Shown here: positions 22,208-34,100 of the stretch, piece after piece
Numbering within the stretch: position 1 is the first letter of the stretch
How the letters are laid out: every line of letters starts with the position of its first letter
Assembly: GCA_940671915.1 (NCBI GenBank)
Contig: CALNVZ010000641.1
Coordinates: 36,587,895 to 36,651,894 of the forward strand
DNA: 64,000 nt
Source of the DNA: Paracentrotus lividus
Lineage: Eukaryota; Echinodermata; Echinoidea; Camarodonta; Echinidae
Direction of reading: 5' to 3'
Program-made: the position numbers and the translations under genes
The notes under the pieces: generated by a model
What the model saw: only the letters and a program-made list of their open reading frames with translations
Told to the model about the DNA's origin: nothing
Database searches by the model: none

Positions 22208-23074
22208 ATGGCAAATCTAAAACCTGAAACTAAGAAGAGGATAATGGACGTGGTGAATGTGGGCAAGCTAACATTCCAGTTCGGATTCATTCCATTCATT
22301 TTGTATCTAGGTGAGAAATGTTAATCCACATGTTGACCTTCAGTCCCACATGTTTAATATCGAGTTTGTAAATGTCAGTCGAAATATAAATTGGAAATTA
22401 GGCCCTATAAAATGACAATGAAACGTTAATTAGGCCTATGTTTGTGAAAATGTGATGAAATATGAAGTGATGAATTAGAAAAAAAAATTATATTCCAAAA
22501 AGCCGAACTTAACGTAAATACCTTTAACAAGTTAAATCGGCCTTAAATCAAAGAGTCAAGAGACCAGATCAATCAAAAAGCAAAAAAAAGTGGATGTCAA
22601 TTACAATGTTGACATTTTTCAATGTCATTGACATTTTATTAAAAAGTATTTTCTTCTTCTTCCAGGTGAGGCTGGAGGACCCGTGAGTCACATGACTATG
22701 TGTCTGTGATGTAATACGGCAAACAGTAATTTTTTGAGGTTATTAATATTTTAAGCATGTCATCTTGTCGGTTAAAGACCAAATGACTTGATCAACAATC
22801 AAAATTGAATTAATAAATAGATCAAGACCCAAATAAAGTCAATCAAAATGGCTAGTGTTGGATAGGCTCACATTGTATAGACTAAAAAAAATATAGACTA
22901 GAGTTTTTTATGTTAGATAGGCCTACAAATACATGCTTTGTTAGATTTTGGTCAGGACTATATTTTTCTTGTTCCAACTTGAAATCTCTCTTTCATTTAT
23001 AATCTGCAGGATTCAAGAAGGGAGCTGAGCCTGGCATGCCAGAACCAAGTCTTCTCAGTCTACTTTGGGCATAA
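22208..23074 (+). CDS. TOMM7: TOM7, small subunit of the mitochondrial outer-membrane import complex
   Basis: Tom7 is a single-pass tail-anchored subunit that modulates assembly of the TOM translocase. Coding exons are 22208-22310 and 23010-23074 (GT-AG; codon G split 1/2), giving 55 aa, the same length as vertebrate TOMM7. The protein starts MANLKPETKKRIMDVVNVGK, has the membrane stretch FGFIPFILYLGFKKGAEPG, and ends with the family signature GMPEPSLLSLLWA. The ATG sits in acaaaATGG, right after an acceptor (22201-22202), so the leader is spliced. A polyadenylation signal AATAAA is at 23510-23515. The upstream neighbour KLHL points the other way. Confidence 0.95.
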
Positions 23075-23515
23075 CTATGCCGATGCATCTCAACAATGAC
23101 CTGTGGAGAAATGGGCAGCCTGCCTCACAAAGACATTGACTGAGTGGCCATATTATCAGAGAAGAGGCCTATTTATTGCAGAATTGGTGTGAACAACTAA
23201 ATTGAGCAACCTGTTCAACCATTTTAGGATCTCATCTGAGCTAGCAGCAAATTTATGGATATGTGACTTCATGGACTAGACGGCCTGTCTGTACTAACTG
23301 TCTGAAGTCGTAATCTACGTAATGGAGTTGGAGTGTGACTAAAATTGCAGAAATATCAAGAGCAGTTTTTTAAACTCCCACCACAGCTGATTGATGAATT
23401 CATAGAATATACCCTTTTAAAGTTTTGATAAGAAAACGTTTCCTTTGTTTGATATTTGCAATCCTTCAAAGATGTCTCACAAATTTATTTTGAGACCCCC
23501 TTCTTATGAAATAAA
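23075..23515 (+). other. TOMM7 3' UTR
   Basis: From the stop to AATAAA at 23510-23515. No other gene signal in it. Confidence 0.6.
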
Positions 23516-24697
23516 CAATTCCAGGTTCTTTCATATCATTCTCTATACCTAATCAATAATCCCTGGGTTAGTCTGCTTCTATTTAAATGACAAGAAAAAA
23601 AAAGAAGAAGATAATTTACTGGCAACCATGACAACCCCTCTAGATCATGGTATAATTTACAGTACATGGTTATGATAAAATTTACAGCTTGATGAAAAAA
23701 TTACACTAATAAGTAGGCCTACTATTAAAAAATAAAAAGGTAATATGAATTTATGTACACATTTTACACATTCATGAAAACCTACTTGTGTTTGTATCGA
23801 ATCCAATTCAACATGACCCTCATCTGTCTAGTATTCTTATGTAGAGTTGATGCATTTGTCTAGATAAATGTTCAATAGAGTTCAATTCATCATGACCCTT
23901 TTTGTAGATCTGTTTAATAAACAAGTAGAGTTGATGCAATTTTTCATTAGAAACAAACGTAGGGTTTGCATCAGAATGTCAAACATGTTGAATATTAAAT
24001 AAAAGCTTGAGAGGTCAGAAGACATACATGTAATTTATATTGCAATGGAATATTAAAAAAAAAAAAGCTATGAAATATATTCAATAATTGTAGTTTTCGT
24101 ATTTGTTGATGTCATACATTGCATTACAGTCCACTCCCAATACTACAAGGATGCCTCTAGAATTCTTAATTCCTGATTTATTTTTAATGAGAAGAGGTGT
24201 TTTTGTTGAAGTTCTTAGTTTTCCTGTGTTGTACATGTACAAAATGTAGCAGTCTATTTCACCTTTCTGATGTTATCAGACCTTGTGACAAAAACTATCT
24301 TTATCTCATTTATACAGTAATCAGGAAATAATCATTCTAGAGGCAAGGCTAGATGGACAAAGAGTTCTAGAGTACAAGTACATATTTTAATAGTTTTTTT
24401 GATAGATCCATTGTGAGTAGTTATTGAATATGTGATGCAGTCTGGGACCTTCTCCCAAGCAAGCCAATATCATCAGTTGTTATAAGGGTAGACTTCCCTG
24501 AAAAGTAATGCTGATGTATTTTTAGGTTAAATTACATTAGTTTAATTACATAACAATGTTGTACACAGAGATGTTGACACCTCTACTGGTCTCATGAAAT
24601 GGTGTGGATGGTTGAGCTGAGCAAGACTGAATCATTGAAAAGAGAAAGAGGGGAGAAAGTGACACGAGGAAGTAACAGATTGAGAAAGAACAGTATA

Positions 24698-24992
24698 CAG
24701 GGTTCCTTGCCCATTAGGGAAATCAGGGAAAATTATTTTACATTTTTCCAGTCATGGAAAAGTCAGGAAATTTGATAACAATGCTTCAAAATCAGGGAAA
24801 AGTCAGGGAATTTTGATTGGCCCAAAAATCGATAGTTCGGTAGTCAGACTAGTGTTTTATACTGCAAATAGTTTACAGCGGCAAAAAAGAAAACACGCGA
24901 AACTGGAAATGGGTTTAAATAATTGTGGAATGTTTAGATTTCATCAGGGAAAAATCAGAGAATTTTGTTTTCTTGAAATGCTGGGAACCCTG
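24698..24992. mobile_element. MITE, CAGGGTTCC ends, fuller copy
   Basis: CAGGGTTCC at the left and GGGAACCCTG at the right, 295 bp; flanks cagtata and gagtata suggest a short target duplication. The interior repeats the word tcagggaaaa. Same family as 29138-29451 and the remnant at 8391-8744. Confidence 0.8.
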
Positions 24993-25300
24993 AGTATAGA
25001 ACGGAGGTGTGAATGACTACAAATACAAAAAGCTGAAAAGGCTTAAAAGAGAGCTGTAAAAAAGCTGAAATGGAAGAGCTCTTAATGTACAGATGAAGTG
25101 CTCAAAAAGGCTAAAAATAAAAACCAAGCAAAGCTGAACTCACAACCCCCATATAGACACATCAGAATGAGAGTACAATTGAACTAGTCTACTCCAATTA
25201 AAATTACTCCCCCGCTGAAATTACTGTAGTGCGTGGCTGTGAGATTGGATTGTGAAGAACTGTCTCAATTTGATAAGACTAAAAGGTGGATTATGATTTA

Positions 25301-25550
25301 TGTGGCGGTCACAACTCATCGTAGGATACGGGGCACGTGCCATCAACGTAGCCTGCGTTGCATGTACAATGCACGCACAGGTCCTGGGTCAACTTCTGCG
25401 ATTCCCGCATTTCTGTAGTAAGGGTATTCTAAAAACTTCCTGTACATCGTAAATGCATTGTACCTGCAAGGTACCTCCACTGCACGAATTTTCTACGAAA
25501 TCCATCGTAGGGAGTTGCACGTCGAAGGTACGGCGAGTTGTGACCGCCGC
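25301..25550. mobile_element. MITE with GCGGTCACAACTC inverted ends
   Basis: gcggtcacaactc (25305-25317) is inverted exactly as gagttgtgaccgc (25535-25547), around 250 bp of locally GC-rich non-coding sequence with further inverted words (atcgtagg / ccatcgtaggg). Confidence 0.8.
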
Positions 25551-26879
25551 ATTACAGTACCCAAGAATGTTTAAGTTCTGAGAGGTTTTGAAATTATCAA
25601 AATGATACAAAATTAAAAGTCACGTCTGTCAAGAGTCACATACACTTCACACAAAAAGACATACATTGTAGGCCTAAGGGGCTACACAAAATGTTTGGCC
25701 CAAACATTTCAGCTGTTTTTTGCAATATGAGTATGAAATCATTTGAAGATCGCAGAATCACTTGCAGTGGGCCTATGTATGATAATATTCTTCCAAAATA
25801 GCATGAAAAGAATTTGAAAGCTAACAATAAGTTTTTGTTCCCATTTCCTCCTACACTAGATTCTCTCTCTATTATAACAGGTCCCAAATTGCAATGCCAT
25901 GGAAGTGGACTGTATTCTTGATACACACATACACAAACTTGATAACAGAAATAAATTATGATGCACAAGTGACTTCTGCATTTACATTGTAATTTATTAA
26001 AATAATATTTTCTGAGCAACATTGCACATTACTACCTCAAAAGATATTTATTCCAATATAATAGAAATATGTATACATTTGTACAACTTGTGCAAGAGTG
26101 AATTAGACAAATTGGCAAGCATATTTATAGCAGGATAATAAATCAAATTAGCTCAATATATGAATAGTCTATTGTTTCTATCAATTTCTGGTAATGAAAA
26201 AAAAAATGATCAAAGAATCCCATGGACTTTACACTGAATATATATTCAAAACTATAAATAATAGATAAATGCCAACAGATATAAATTGAAGAAAAGATGT
26301 CTTTTTTTTTCTTTCATTTTGCTTGTTCAAACAATCGATATACAGCATGATACACATCTTAGAATCAAATCTTTTTCTATTGATTTGCAATTCCATTCAC
26401 AATGCTCAAACTTAGCTTCAGATACAATGTACCTTGATCAATTATCTACAAAATATTTAATAGTAGTCCTATAATCGTTATATTATGCCTCATTGACAAT
26501 TTCTTTGGGTTTTCTTTTATCTAAGGTGCAGGGTTAGGGTTGAGACAGGGTGCTATATTTAGGTTTAGCGCAAGTGTTTGATAAAAAGCATTTAGGCCAG
26601 GGCTGAAGTTGGTTTCTCAATTTGTGTTCGAAATCGACTGCAAAGCAATTCTTATCACTGGAGCAAATTTCCTGAACCAAAATCTATGTACGGAAGAGGG
26701 TCTTATATTTAAACATTTCAAAAATTTGTAAGATATTATATTCATTTTAAGAGAATTATATATGATGAAAAAAATTGACTTGTACATGATTCCACTTAAT
26801 CTTTCTCTGTACCCCCAAAACACTGGTCCAGAGTATAAGGAAATGGCTACCAATTGCTACTCTCCACAATTACAGCACA

Positions 26880-27185
26880 GGCAGTCATTTCCCGGTAAAC
26901 AGCCACTTGGCCTTAACAAACTGTGACTAATGCCTGTTTGGTCTCATTCCAATTGGTGTAATTCTGTTTTGTCTGCAACCACTTAATCTAAATATTTTTT
27001 GGTCTAATTGCCACTTGACCTGTTTACCATTTTGTCTAATGTCAACTTGGTCTAACACCACTTAGTCAATTCCTGCAACAAAATGGTAATGGACCAAAAA
27101 TTCTTTTGGGAATAAGATGAAAATGCAATTAGACAATTGGCTACTAGATGAAATGGCAATTAGAAAAAGTGGTCATTAAAACATT
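26880..27185. repeat. Degenerate GGTCTAATT-word element, copy 2
   Basis: Left half tggtctcattcc, ggtctaattgccacttg, ttgtctaatg, tggtctaacacc; right half the complement (ggaccaaaa, aatgcaattagac). Same composition and fold-back plan as 16005-16325. Confidence 0.6.
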
Positions 27186-27228
27186 ATCAAATTCTATTAC
27201 ACTGCACTCCTTTTATAATGAGGAGCCC

Positions 27229-27365
27229 GGTCTTCATGAAAGGACTTGTCGGACGTTTTATCCGACAAACTGTTATAAGCTACTGAAATGCTTCCATCTG
27301 ATTGGCTGAGAGCAAATTTGTCGGATAAAATGTCCGACAAGTCCTTTGATGAAATGCCCCCCAGG
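27229..27365. mobile_element. Fold-back element with GTCGGAC..TCCGAC ends, copy 2
   Basis: ggacttgtcggacgtttta at the left and taaaatgtccgacaagtcc at the right are almost perfect inverted ends. The core tctgattggctgagagc is the complement of the copy at 20137-20256, so the two insertions are in opposite orientation. Confidence 0.8.
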
Positions 27366-28295
27366 TCTTCATATTAATATCTTCAGTATAACAAGTTTTT
27401 AATATAACACTGACAGTAATTGGCTTGGTCCTGAGTACTTATTAACCAGGGCCCCGTTTCACAGAGTTGAGTTTGACTTAAAGTAGCACTTAAAGGGATC
27501 CAGTAACATTGATTTAGATTCAGACTTGTAATTTAGTGATTGGACCATGGTTGTTAACACATAGGTCAGTCAGGAATCCCTTCATAGTTAAAAACCAATT
27601 GCTTGCTTTACCATCGAGATATCTATGATTTCATATTTTGAAAAATTTTACCATAACACTTTTCACACAGCATACCTTCCTCTGCTGCTCATAACTTTCA
27701 TCAAATTCTATGTAGAAGTCCCCGTACACACCGCGCTGCCATCTTATCAACTTTGGCTCAAAATAGAAAAGTGGTAAATTTGATTGTACGTGGCTGTATG
27801 CCTAGCCTCGTTTGTTTTCACTGTTCTAAGATAGTAATTTTCTCCTTTTGTGCTCTGAAATTTTCATTAGTTTGTAATTATGGTGAGGGCAATAGGACTT
27901 TATTAATTTCGGTCCCTTTCTCTCTTATTTTGGAAAGTTACATACATAATCCCTTTTACATCCTTAAATTTCTCTAATCCATGTATCATGTCATTAGTCA
28001 GATCCTGCTCTATCAATGAGATTATGTGACATATACTGGATGAGGTTGGAATTTAAGTGCGCCAAGTCCAACTTTGTGAAACAGGCCCTCCTATATTTAT
28101 TGTTTCTTTTACCTCTATTCAAACCTGTCTTCCGATTTTCAAGCACCAATGGATTAATTTTAATATATAAAAGTTACTGTTCTATATCGTATTTAAGGAT
28201 TGCAGGTCTTCTCAATGAGCAATGTTTATAGTCATTTGAAATATCCATTGCAAAGTTAAGTTATGGAGCAAAGTGCTACATAGAAGAGTGTTCCA

Positions 28296-28474
28296 ATAGA
28301 CCTTATGCATTGACGTCATTGCACCGCTATCTCAGAGGCTGAGGCCATTGCCTTGCAAGCGTTTGTTATTTGCAGCTGGCGCATCTCTGACAACTCCGTT
28401 TACACATATTCCTATATCCTCTGAGGGAGGGCGCTATGAGATTATGACGTCATTATGCAATTATGTAGGTCTAT
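28296..28474. mobile_element. MITE with ATAGACCT..ATGACGTCAT ends, next to VPS41 stop
   Basis: atagaccttatgcattgacg at the left and cattatgcaattatgtaggtctat-type sequence at the right are inverted ends around about 180 bp. It ends 30 bp beyond the VPS41 stop codon, so it lies within that gene's 3' UTR. Confidence 0.75.
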
Positions 28475-28504
28475 AACATTGGTAGAGCATTCCGAAGTTG
28501 CTTA

Positions 28505-31138
28505 TCATCTCATAAATCCAGATGCTATGCTTCCAGGCCCACGCCGCTGGGAATGACAGATCAGGCAATGAGTCTAACAGTTGGATAAAGACAAATAAAA
28601 AGAAATATGTGTCGGTTATTGATAATCATTATCATCATCATATATTTCAATCAGCATTCTTCCCTTTTACGAGGGGTTACTGACTTACTGACACTCTCTC
28701 TGTCCACTTCTTTCTGTCATGAGCATCCTCCTCGTTCAGACCAACCTTAATGCTTTCCTTCTTCACCATATCTTTCCATGTAAGGGTAATCTTTGGTCTT
28801 CCTCTTATGCCATCCACTTCCAGATCCCATGCTCTTTTTACAGGTTCATCATCTTCCCTCCTCAACACGTGGCCCATCAATCTCAAACCACTTTTCTTTA
28901 TCACAACAGTTTCTTCCAAACCCAACCTTTCCATAGTACACAATATCATGATAGTACAGTCCCTTCCTGTTGTAATGAATTTTCAGATGTCTTTTCAAAA
29001 ATAGACATTACCGGGTAAGTAAGTTTATTATTGTTATGTTTTCATGTCCTGCAAAATGAATAATGTGACTTCAGTTAGTTAAAGTACTGCCTGAGATCAA
29101 TTGCAATCAAATGGTATCATTCCCATTCATTACTATACAGGGTTCCCAGCATTTCGAGAAAACAAAATTCCCTGATTTTTCCATGATTTTTCCCTGATGA
29201 AATTTAAAAATTTCCTGATAATTTTTTTAACCCATTTCGAGTTTTCCATGTTTTCTTTGTTGTCACGGTGAACTATTTGCAGTATAAAACACTAGTCTGA
29301 CTGACTAACGAACTTTCAATTTTTGGGCTTATCAAAATTCCCTGACTTTTCCCTGATTTTGAAGCATTATTATCAAATTCCCTGACTTTTCCCTGACTGG
29401 AAAAAAAGTAAAATAATTATCCCTGATTTCCCTGATGGGCTGCGAACCCTGAATATATCAATCTTTATCATTATTATTCAAAATCAACTTACCATGTTCT
29501 GAGATAAGATGCATTCTTCATGGAATGTATGATGACAGTAAAACACTACTGATACAGGGGGAGGCTCTGGGAATAGAAATTAGAAACATTTTCAAAAACA
29601 AGGTGCTTCGCAAACCATGAGTCTCGCCTGATTTTGCTATCAATAAAACACGCAATATGACCTTGTGACCCCAAGATGGCTTTGATGTAACCTTTGTAGG
29701 TATAATATATGAGAGAATACCTAATGAACATTTATTCGAAGTTTAAACAAAATTTATGAAAAAATAAAGAAATCTGGACATGTTTAAGAAAAGTCTACCT
29801 TTAAGTTGACCTTTTGACCCCTATATCATCTTTGATCTCATCATCTTTATCAACACATATTTGGTACTACCCAAGTATCATTTGTACTAAGTGTGAACAC
29901 AAATGATGGCAAGTTAGACAAAAAAACTTAACATTTTAACATTTTCGTAACAGATTAACAGACCAACACAAAAAAAGACTGACAGGAAAAAATTTTACTA
30001 GCCAGGTTGCTGCTGAACTTCATTCAGGCAAGACAAAAAGCATTTAGGAACCAACTGTACATATATATGAACTCTTGTTTACATCCCTTTAAACACTGAA
30101 TTTATTAAAAGTCAACGTTTTCCATGTGACATACAATAATTGTACAGCTTGATATTGACAGAATAGCATCTATACCTTGTACTTGATTATTGTACAATAC
30201 CAAGGGGCTTCAAACACATGGAGAAACAATGTAGCTAACTCTTTTGATGTAACTGTGATGCCCCGGGGATAGAATATGCCAGGCATGAATTTCATTGGAA
30301 TTTTCTCGCAGATTGTAGACAAAAGATTTCTGCCTAACTACAGACTTACTGGCCAGCTACAAAACGGAATATGCTTTTGTAATGATAATTACTTTTCACT
30401 GCCTCTGGTCGGATAGTATGAGCAGACATATCGCTCCCTTTCACAGGAAAAAAAAGAAGAAAATGTTGCAATATTTCTTGAAATATGACTTGAAATTGCT
30501 TGACTAGCCGCATGTGGCCGCATATGTGACACATAACATCGCAAATGAATATATTCCAACAAAATAATCTTAAATTTTTGTACTGTGGATTATTATCATA
30601 CAATATTGCGCCCAATTTTAGGACATAATAGCGCTTTGATATATATTCCGCCATGTGTTTAATATCCATTTTCTGTGATCAAATAAAATAGAAAATATTC
30701 CCAATTATTTATTTTCAACACAAATTACTTTTCAGTTTTCCTATGAAACTGGCGGTATCACAGGTCGCCACCAAAGGCTACAGTGCACCTGTGTATTCTT
30801 TTGTACTTCTTTACAAAGTTAAGTGTCATGAATTAATTTGCATTTCGTTGTCACTCCATGTGTTTGAAGCTCCTTGAGAATACCAAACCCCTCAAAGAAT
30901 AAAAGATAACTCTGTAAAGATAATGAATAAATGTAACTTAATCTTGAGAAAGACTTGTTTACAAATGTTCATGTAACTGATCTTTAAAAATTTGTAAAAT
31001 TCCTCATTCATTAATTCATCCATCTAAATGTAGGTGATATAATCTTGAATGTAAGATCTCTTGCTGGGAATATTGATATGCTGCAATACTCACCTGTGTT
31101 CTGTAGAGGTTGGTGACAGCAATCACACGTCTGGACGT
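28505..31138 (-). CDS. VPS41: VPS41 C-terminal RING-type exons
   Basis: Three small exons (31138-31094, 29566-29493, 28573-28505) encode the zinc-binding end. They read CDCC, then FYCHHTFHEEC, then HCLICHSQRRGPGS before SGFMR and TGA. Ligand order C-x2-C, C-x-H, H-x2-C, C-x2-C is complete, so the domain should fold. The ATG-ending exon joins the last exon in phase 0. The final intron (28574-29492) is filled by a LINE scrap and a CAGGGTTCC MITE that stops 41 bp from the donor. Confidence 0.9.
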
Positions 31139-34100
31139 CTGTTTTAATGAGAAAAAAGAAGAATAAATTCTCAAGAAAAGGTGAATTTGAATTACAGATA
31201 TGATTCCCCAAATAATTCAGCATAATAAAGTGGGAACTATAATCTTATTCATGTATATGTATACTTGCAGAAAATCAACTAAGGGTGGGGGCCAGTAAGC
31301 CAGTCTATTAAAGAATCAGTAATAGAGTTGCATGGGCACATCCACTTGATTTTGTAACAAGGACGACTGCTCAATAACGAAGAGTTCAGTGCAGTGAGTG
31401 AGCTTAACAAGTTTTTTAGACATTATACATGACACATTTCTCAGGAATAAATGTGTAATGTGAGAGAGCTAACAAGAACATACATGAACATGTAAGGCAT
31501 ATTGTATTAATTAGAAATAGAAGGAACCTTCTTGACCATCAGAAATCAAATGTAATACTCACCACCGATCCGGACCCCTCTCTTCTGTATTTTGTTGAGT
31601 CTTTGCATGAGTGAGAAACAATCGGACACCAAGATCTTCTTGCATCCTTCTCTCAACATGATCTGTGGAACAGAAATGAAGTTTCACAAGCAATGTTAAA
31701 GATGCAAAGATCTTTTCTTTTCTTATCTAAGGCTCTTGAATTTCACATTTTTCTTCACTCTCCATCTTTTCTTCTTCTTTCTCCTTACATTCCCCCTTTC
31801 ATTAATTATTCTTTATCATTTTCCCCTTCCTCTCCTTCTTCTTCTTTAATCCCTTTTTCAAATTGTTATTCTCATCTCCTTTTTATTATTCTGCCTCACT
31901 TCTTTTTCTTTATATTTTTATTTTCATATTCTCTACTTTATTTCATTCTTTTTTTCCCTCATTCCTCCCTCATTTTCTTTATTTAACTCTTTCCTTGCTT
32001 TCTGTTTACCCTTTTTATTCTTTCCCTCCCCTTATTATTTCATGTCATGGCTTATTTCATGTTATCCTCGTTTTATATGAGCTGACTCTGCTTTGAAAGT
32101 AACAATGGGGATTTAGTTTACATCCTACCGACCTCATTACATTTTTTATATATTTTTTCCAAATTGAAAACATACAAAAAAACACGAGTAAAAAAAAAAC
32201 ATTACACCTGCCAGCCAGGCTAATATTCACATACTTTGCACTTTGCAACTAGCAGCAGAACTATACCCAAGCCCCTCCAGGCAGAATGAATGAAGTCGAG
32301 TTGCCTTGCCTTGCCTGAGGTATCCTTACCTGTAAGTTATAATCATGTAGAATCTTAACAAGAGAGTCTCTCAGACCAGGGATCTCCATACCTTCCTTGA
32401 TTCTCTAGAATAGAGAGAGAAAGAGTAGGGAGAGGTCAAGAATTATATAAAGAAATAACAAACCAAGAGTAACAAAATAAATTTGACAGCCTCTTTTTAC
32501 CTATTATGTCACAAATTTAAAAAGTTATGAAAGAAGAGAAGTTACAAACTAATCAAAAACAGAAGATCAAAGGAAAACAATAAATTCTACAGAATTCACA
32601 TTGAAATGACTAGATAAGGGGGAAAAGAAAAGGAAAATTAAGGTATAATGGGGTACCAGAAGAAAAACAATTTCAGATAAAAATAAACAGAAGATACAAG
32701 TAGGCAAAAGAATATCAGAATAATGCAGAATGAAAAGATACAAGTCAAATAAAGACCATTGGTAACAAAGAAATAGACATTAAGGGTTACATGAGCTGCC
32801 CATACAAGAAAGAAATATACTTTAGCTTCTTTTACTGCAAATATAAGAGTAATATTTTAAAAGCTATGATTATTAAGCTCTAAGTTATTATCGTTTGATA
32901 GAAGATCCAAAGTAATTAATGACATTCCTGTATAACGTACCTTGATTAGAATGATAGGATCTACATGAGTTCCAATATTATTGAGAAGTCCAGTGATGAA
33001 AGCTGTTGAGGCAAAATTTATCACATAATCAAAAGAAACACTTACACAAATAAAATAAATCAGCAACAATAAAACATGTTGAAGACTGAACCTGTTTAAT
33101 TGGTAATTGTTAACTTGTCTATAATTTACACAAATTCTGTCCATTTGTTTCAGATATAACATAAAAATTGAAGCAATAAAACAAAAAGATATTTTAGTGT
33201 TGCCAATTTCAAGATGAAAAGCTGATCACCCCTTATATATGTTAAAGAGAGAAAATGCTTACGAGGTTTGTCCATGGAGTAGTCAATGAGGTCACCCCAG
33301 AGCTCGACGTCATCGTGCTCCTTAGCGAAGATGATGGCCTGATCGACGTCCTTCAACTCCTCAGTGATCAACCTAAGAGCTTGCTTAGTGTTACCCATAC
33401 GACCTGGACAATGATGGTAGAAATAAATACTTGGTTAAAACCTGATGGACTAACTACGTGTACATTCTACGGAACCTCCTAAATAGGTCTCCCGGATTAA
33501 TTTTTAAGAAAGACAATTAAAATGAATTGAAGTGATTTTATTGAATCAAACATGGAAGCCAGAAGGCTGAATTGCATTCAAATTACAAACTATGCATGCA
33601 TAAAAGTATGAACATTTTTTTTCAGCATGGTATAATAAAGTAACATAATATAACCTAAAATAAATAATGAATGAAATGCTACTTACAGTTATTCACCTGG
33701 GGCTATATTCATATAACTTTACTTGATACAAAGTCAACTAAAATGCCCTGAGAGACTATGGACTATAGTTGCTTAGTAGACTTGTTTGTTTGACAGAAGA
33801 GAACTGTCTCTTCAATTACTGCACTCAGGAATACTGCAAGCGATAGAAGTTACAGTCACAGGGACATGGGGCTGGAGGTGGTACAAGATGGGATATTTAG
33901 ATGTTACAGTCACAGGGACATGGGGCTGGAGGTGGTACAAGATCCTGGCATATTAGATTTTACAGTCACAGGACAATGGGCTGGAGGTGTACAAGATGGG
34001 ATATTTAGAAGTTACAGTCACAGGGACATGGGGCTGGAGGTGGTACAAGATGGGATATTTAGAGTTAACAGTCACAGGGACATGGGGCTGGAGGTGGTAC

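Larger units (their letters stand above)
23516..28504. other. Intergenic: TOMM7 to VPS41 3' ends
   Basis: Repeat-rich, with no host exon recognised. It contains MITEs at 24698-24992, 25301-25550 and 28296-28474, a fold-back element at 27229-27365 and a GGTCTAA-word element at 26880-27185. TTTATT at 28095-28100 (AATAAA on minus) is a candidate VPS41 polyadenylation signal. Confidence 0.55.

Noticed and set aside
22664-22682. 17-nt microexon in TOMM7 (cttccag^gtgaggctggaggaccc^gtgagt)
   Set aside because: Good splice consensus on both sides, but inclusion would shift the frame of the conserved C-terminus; no further support.
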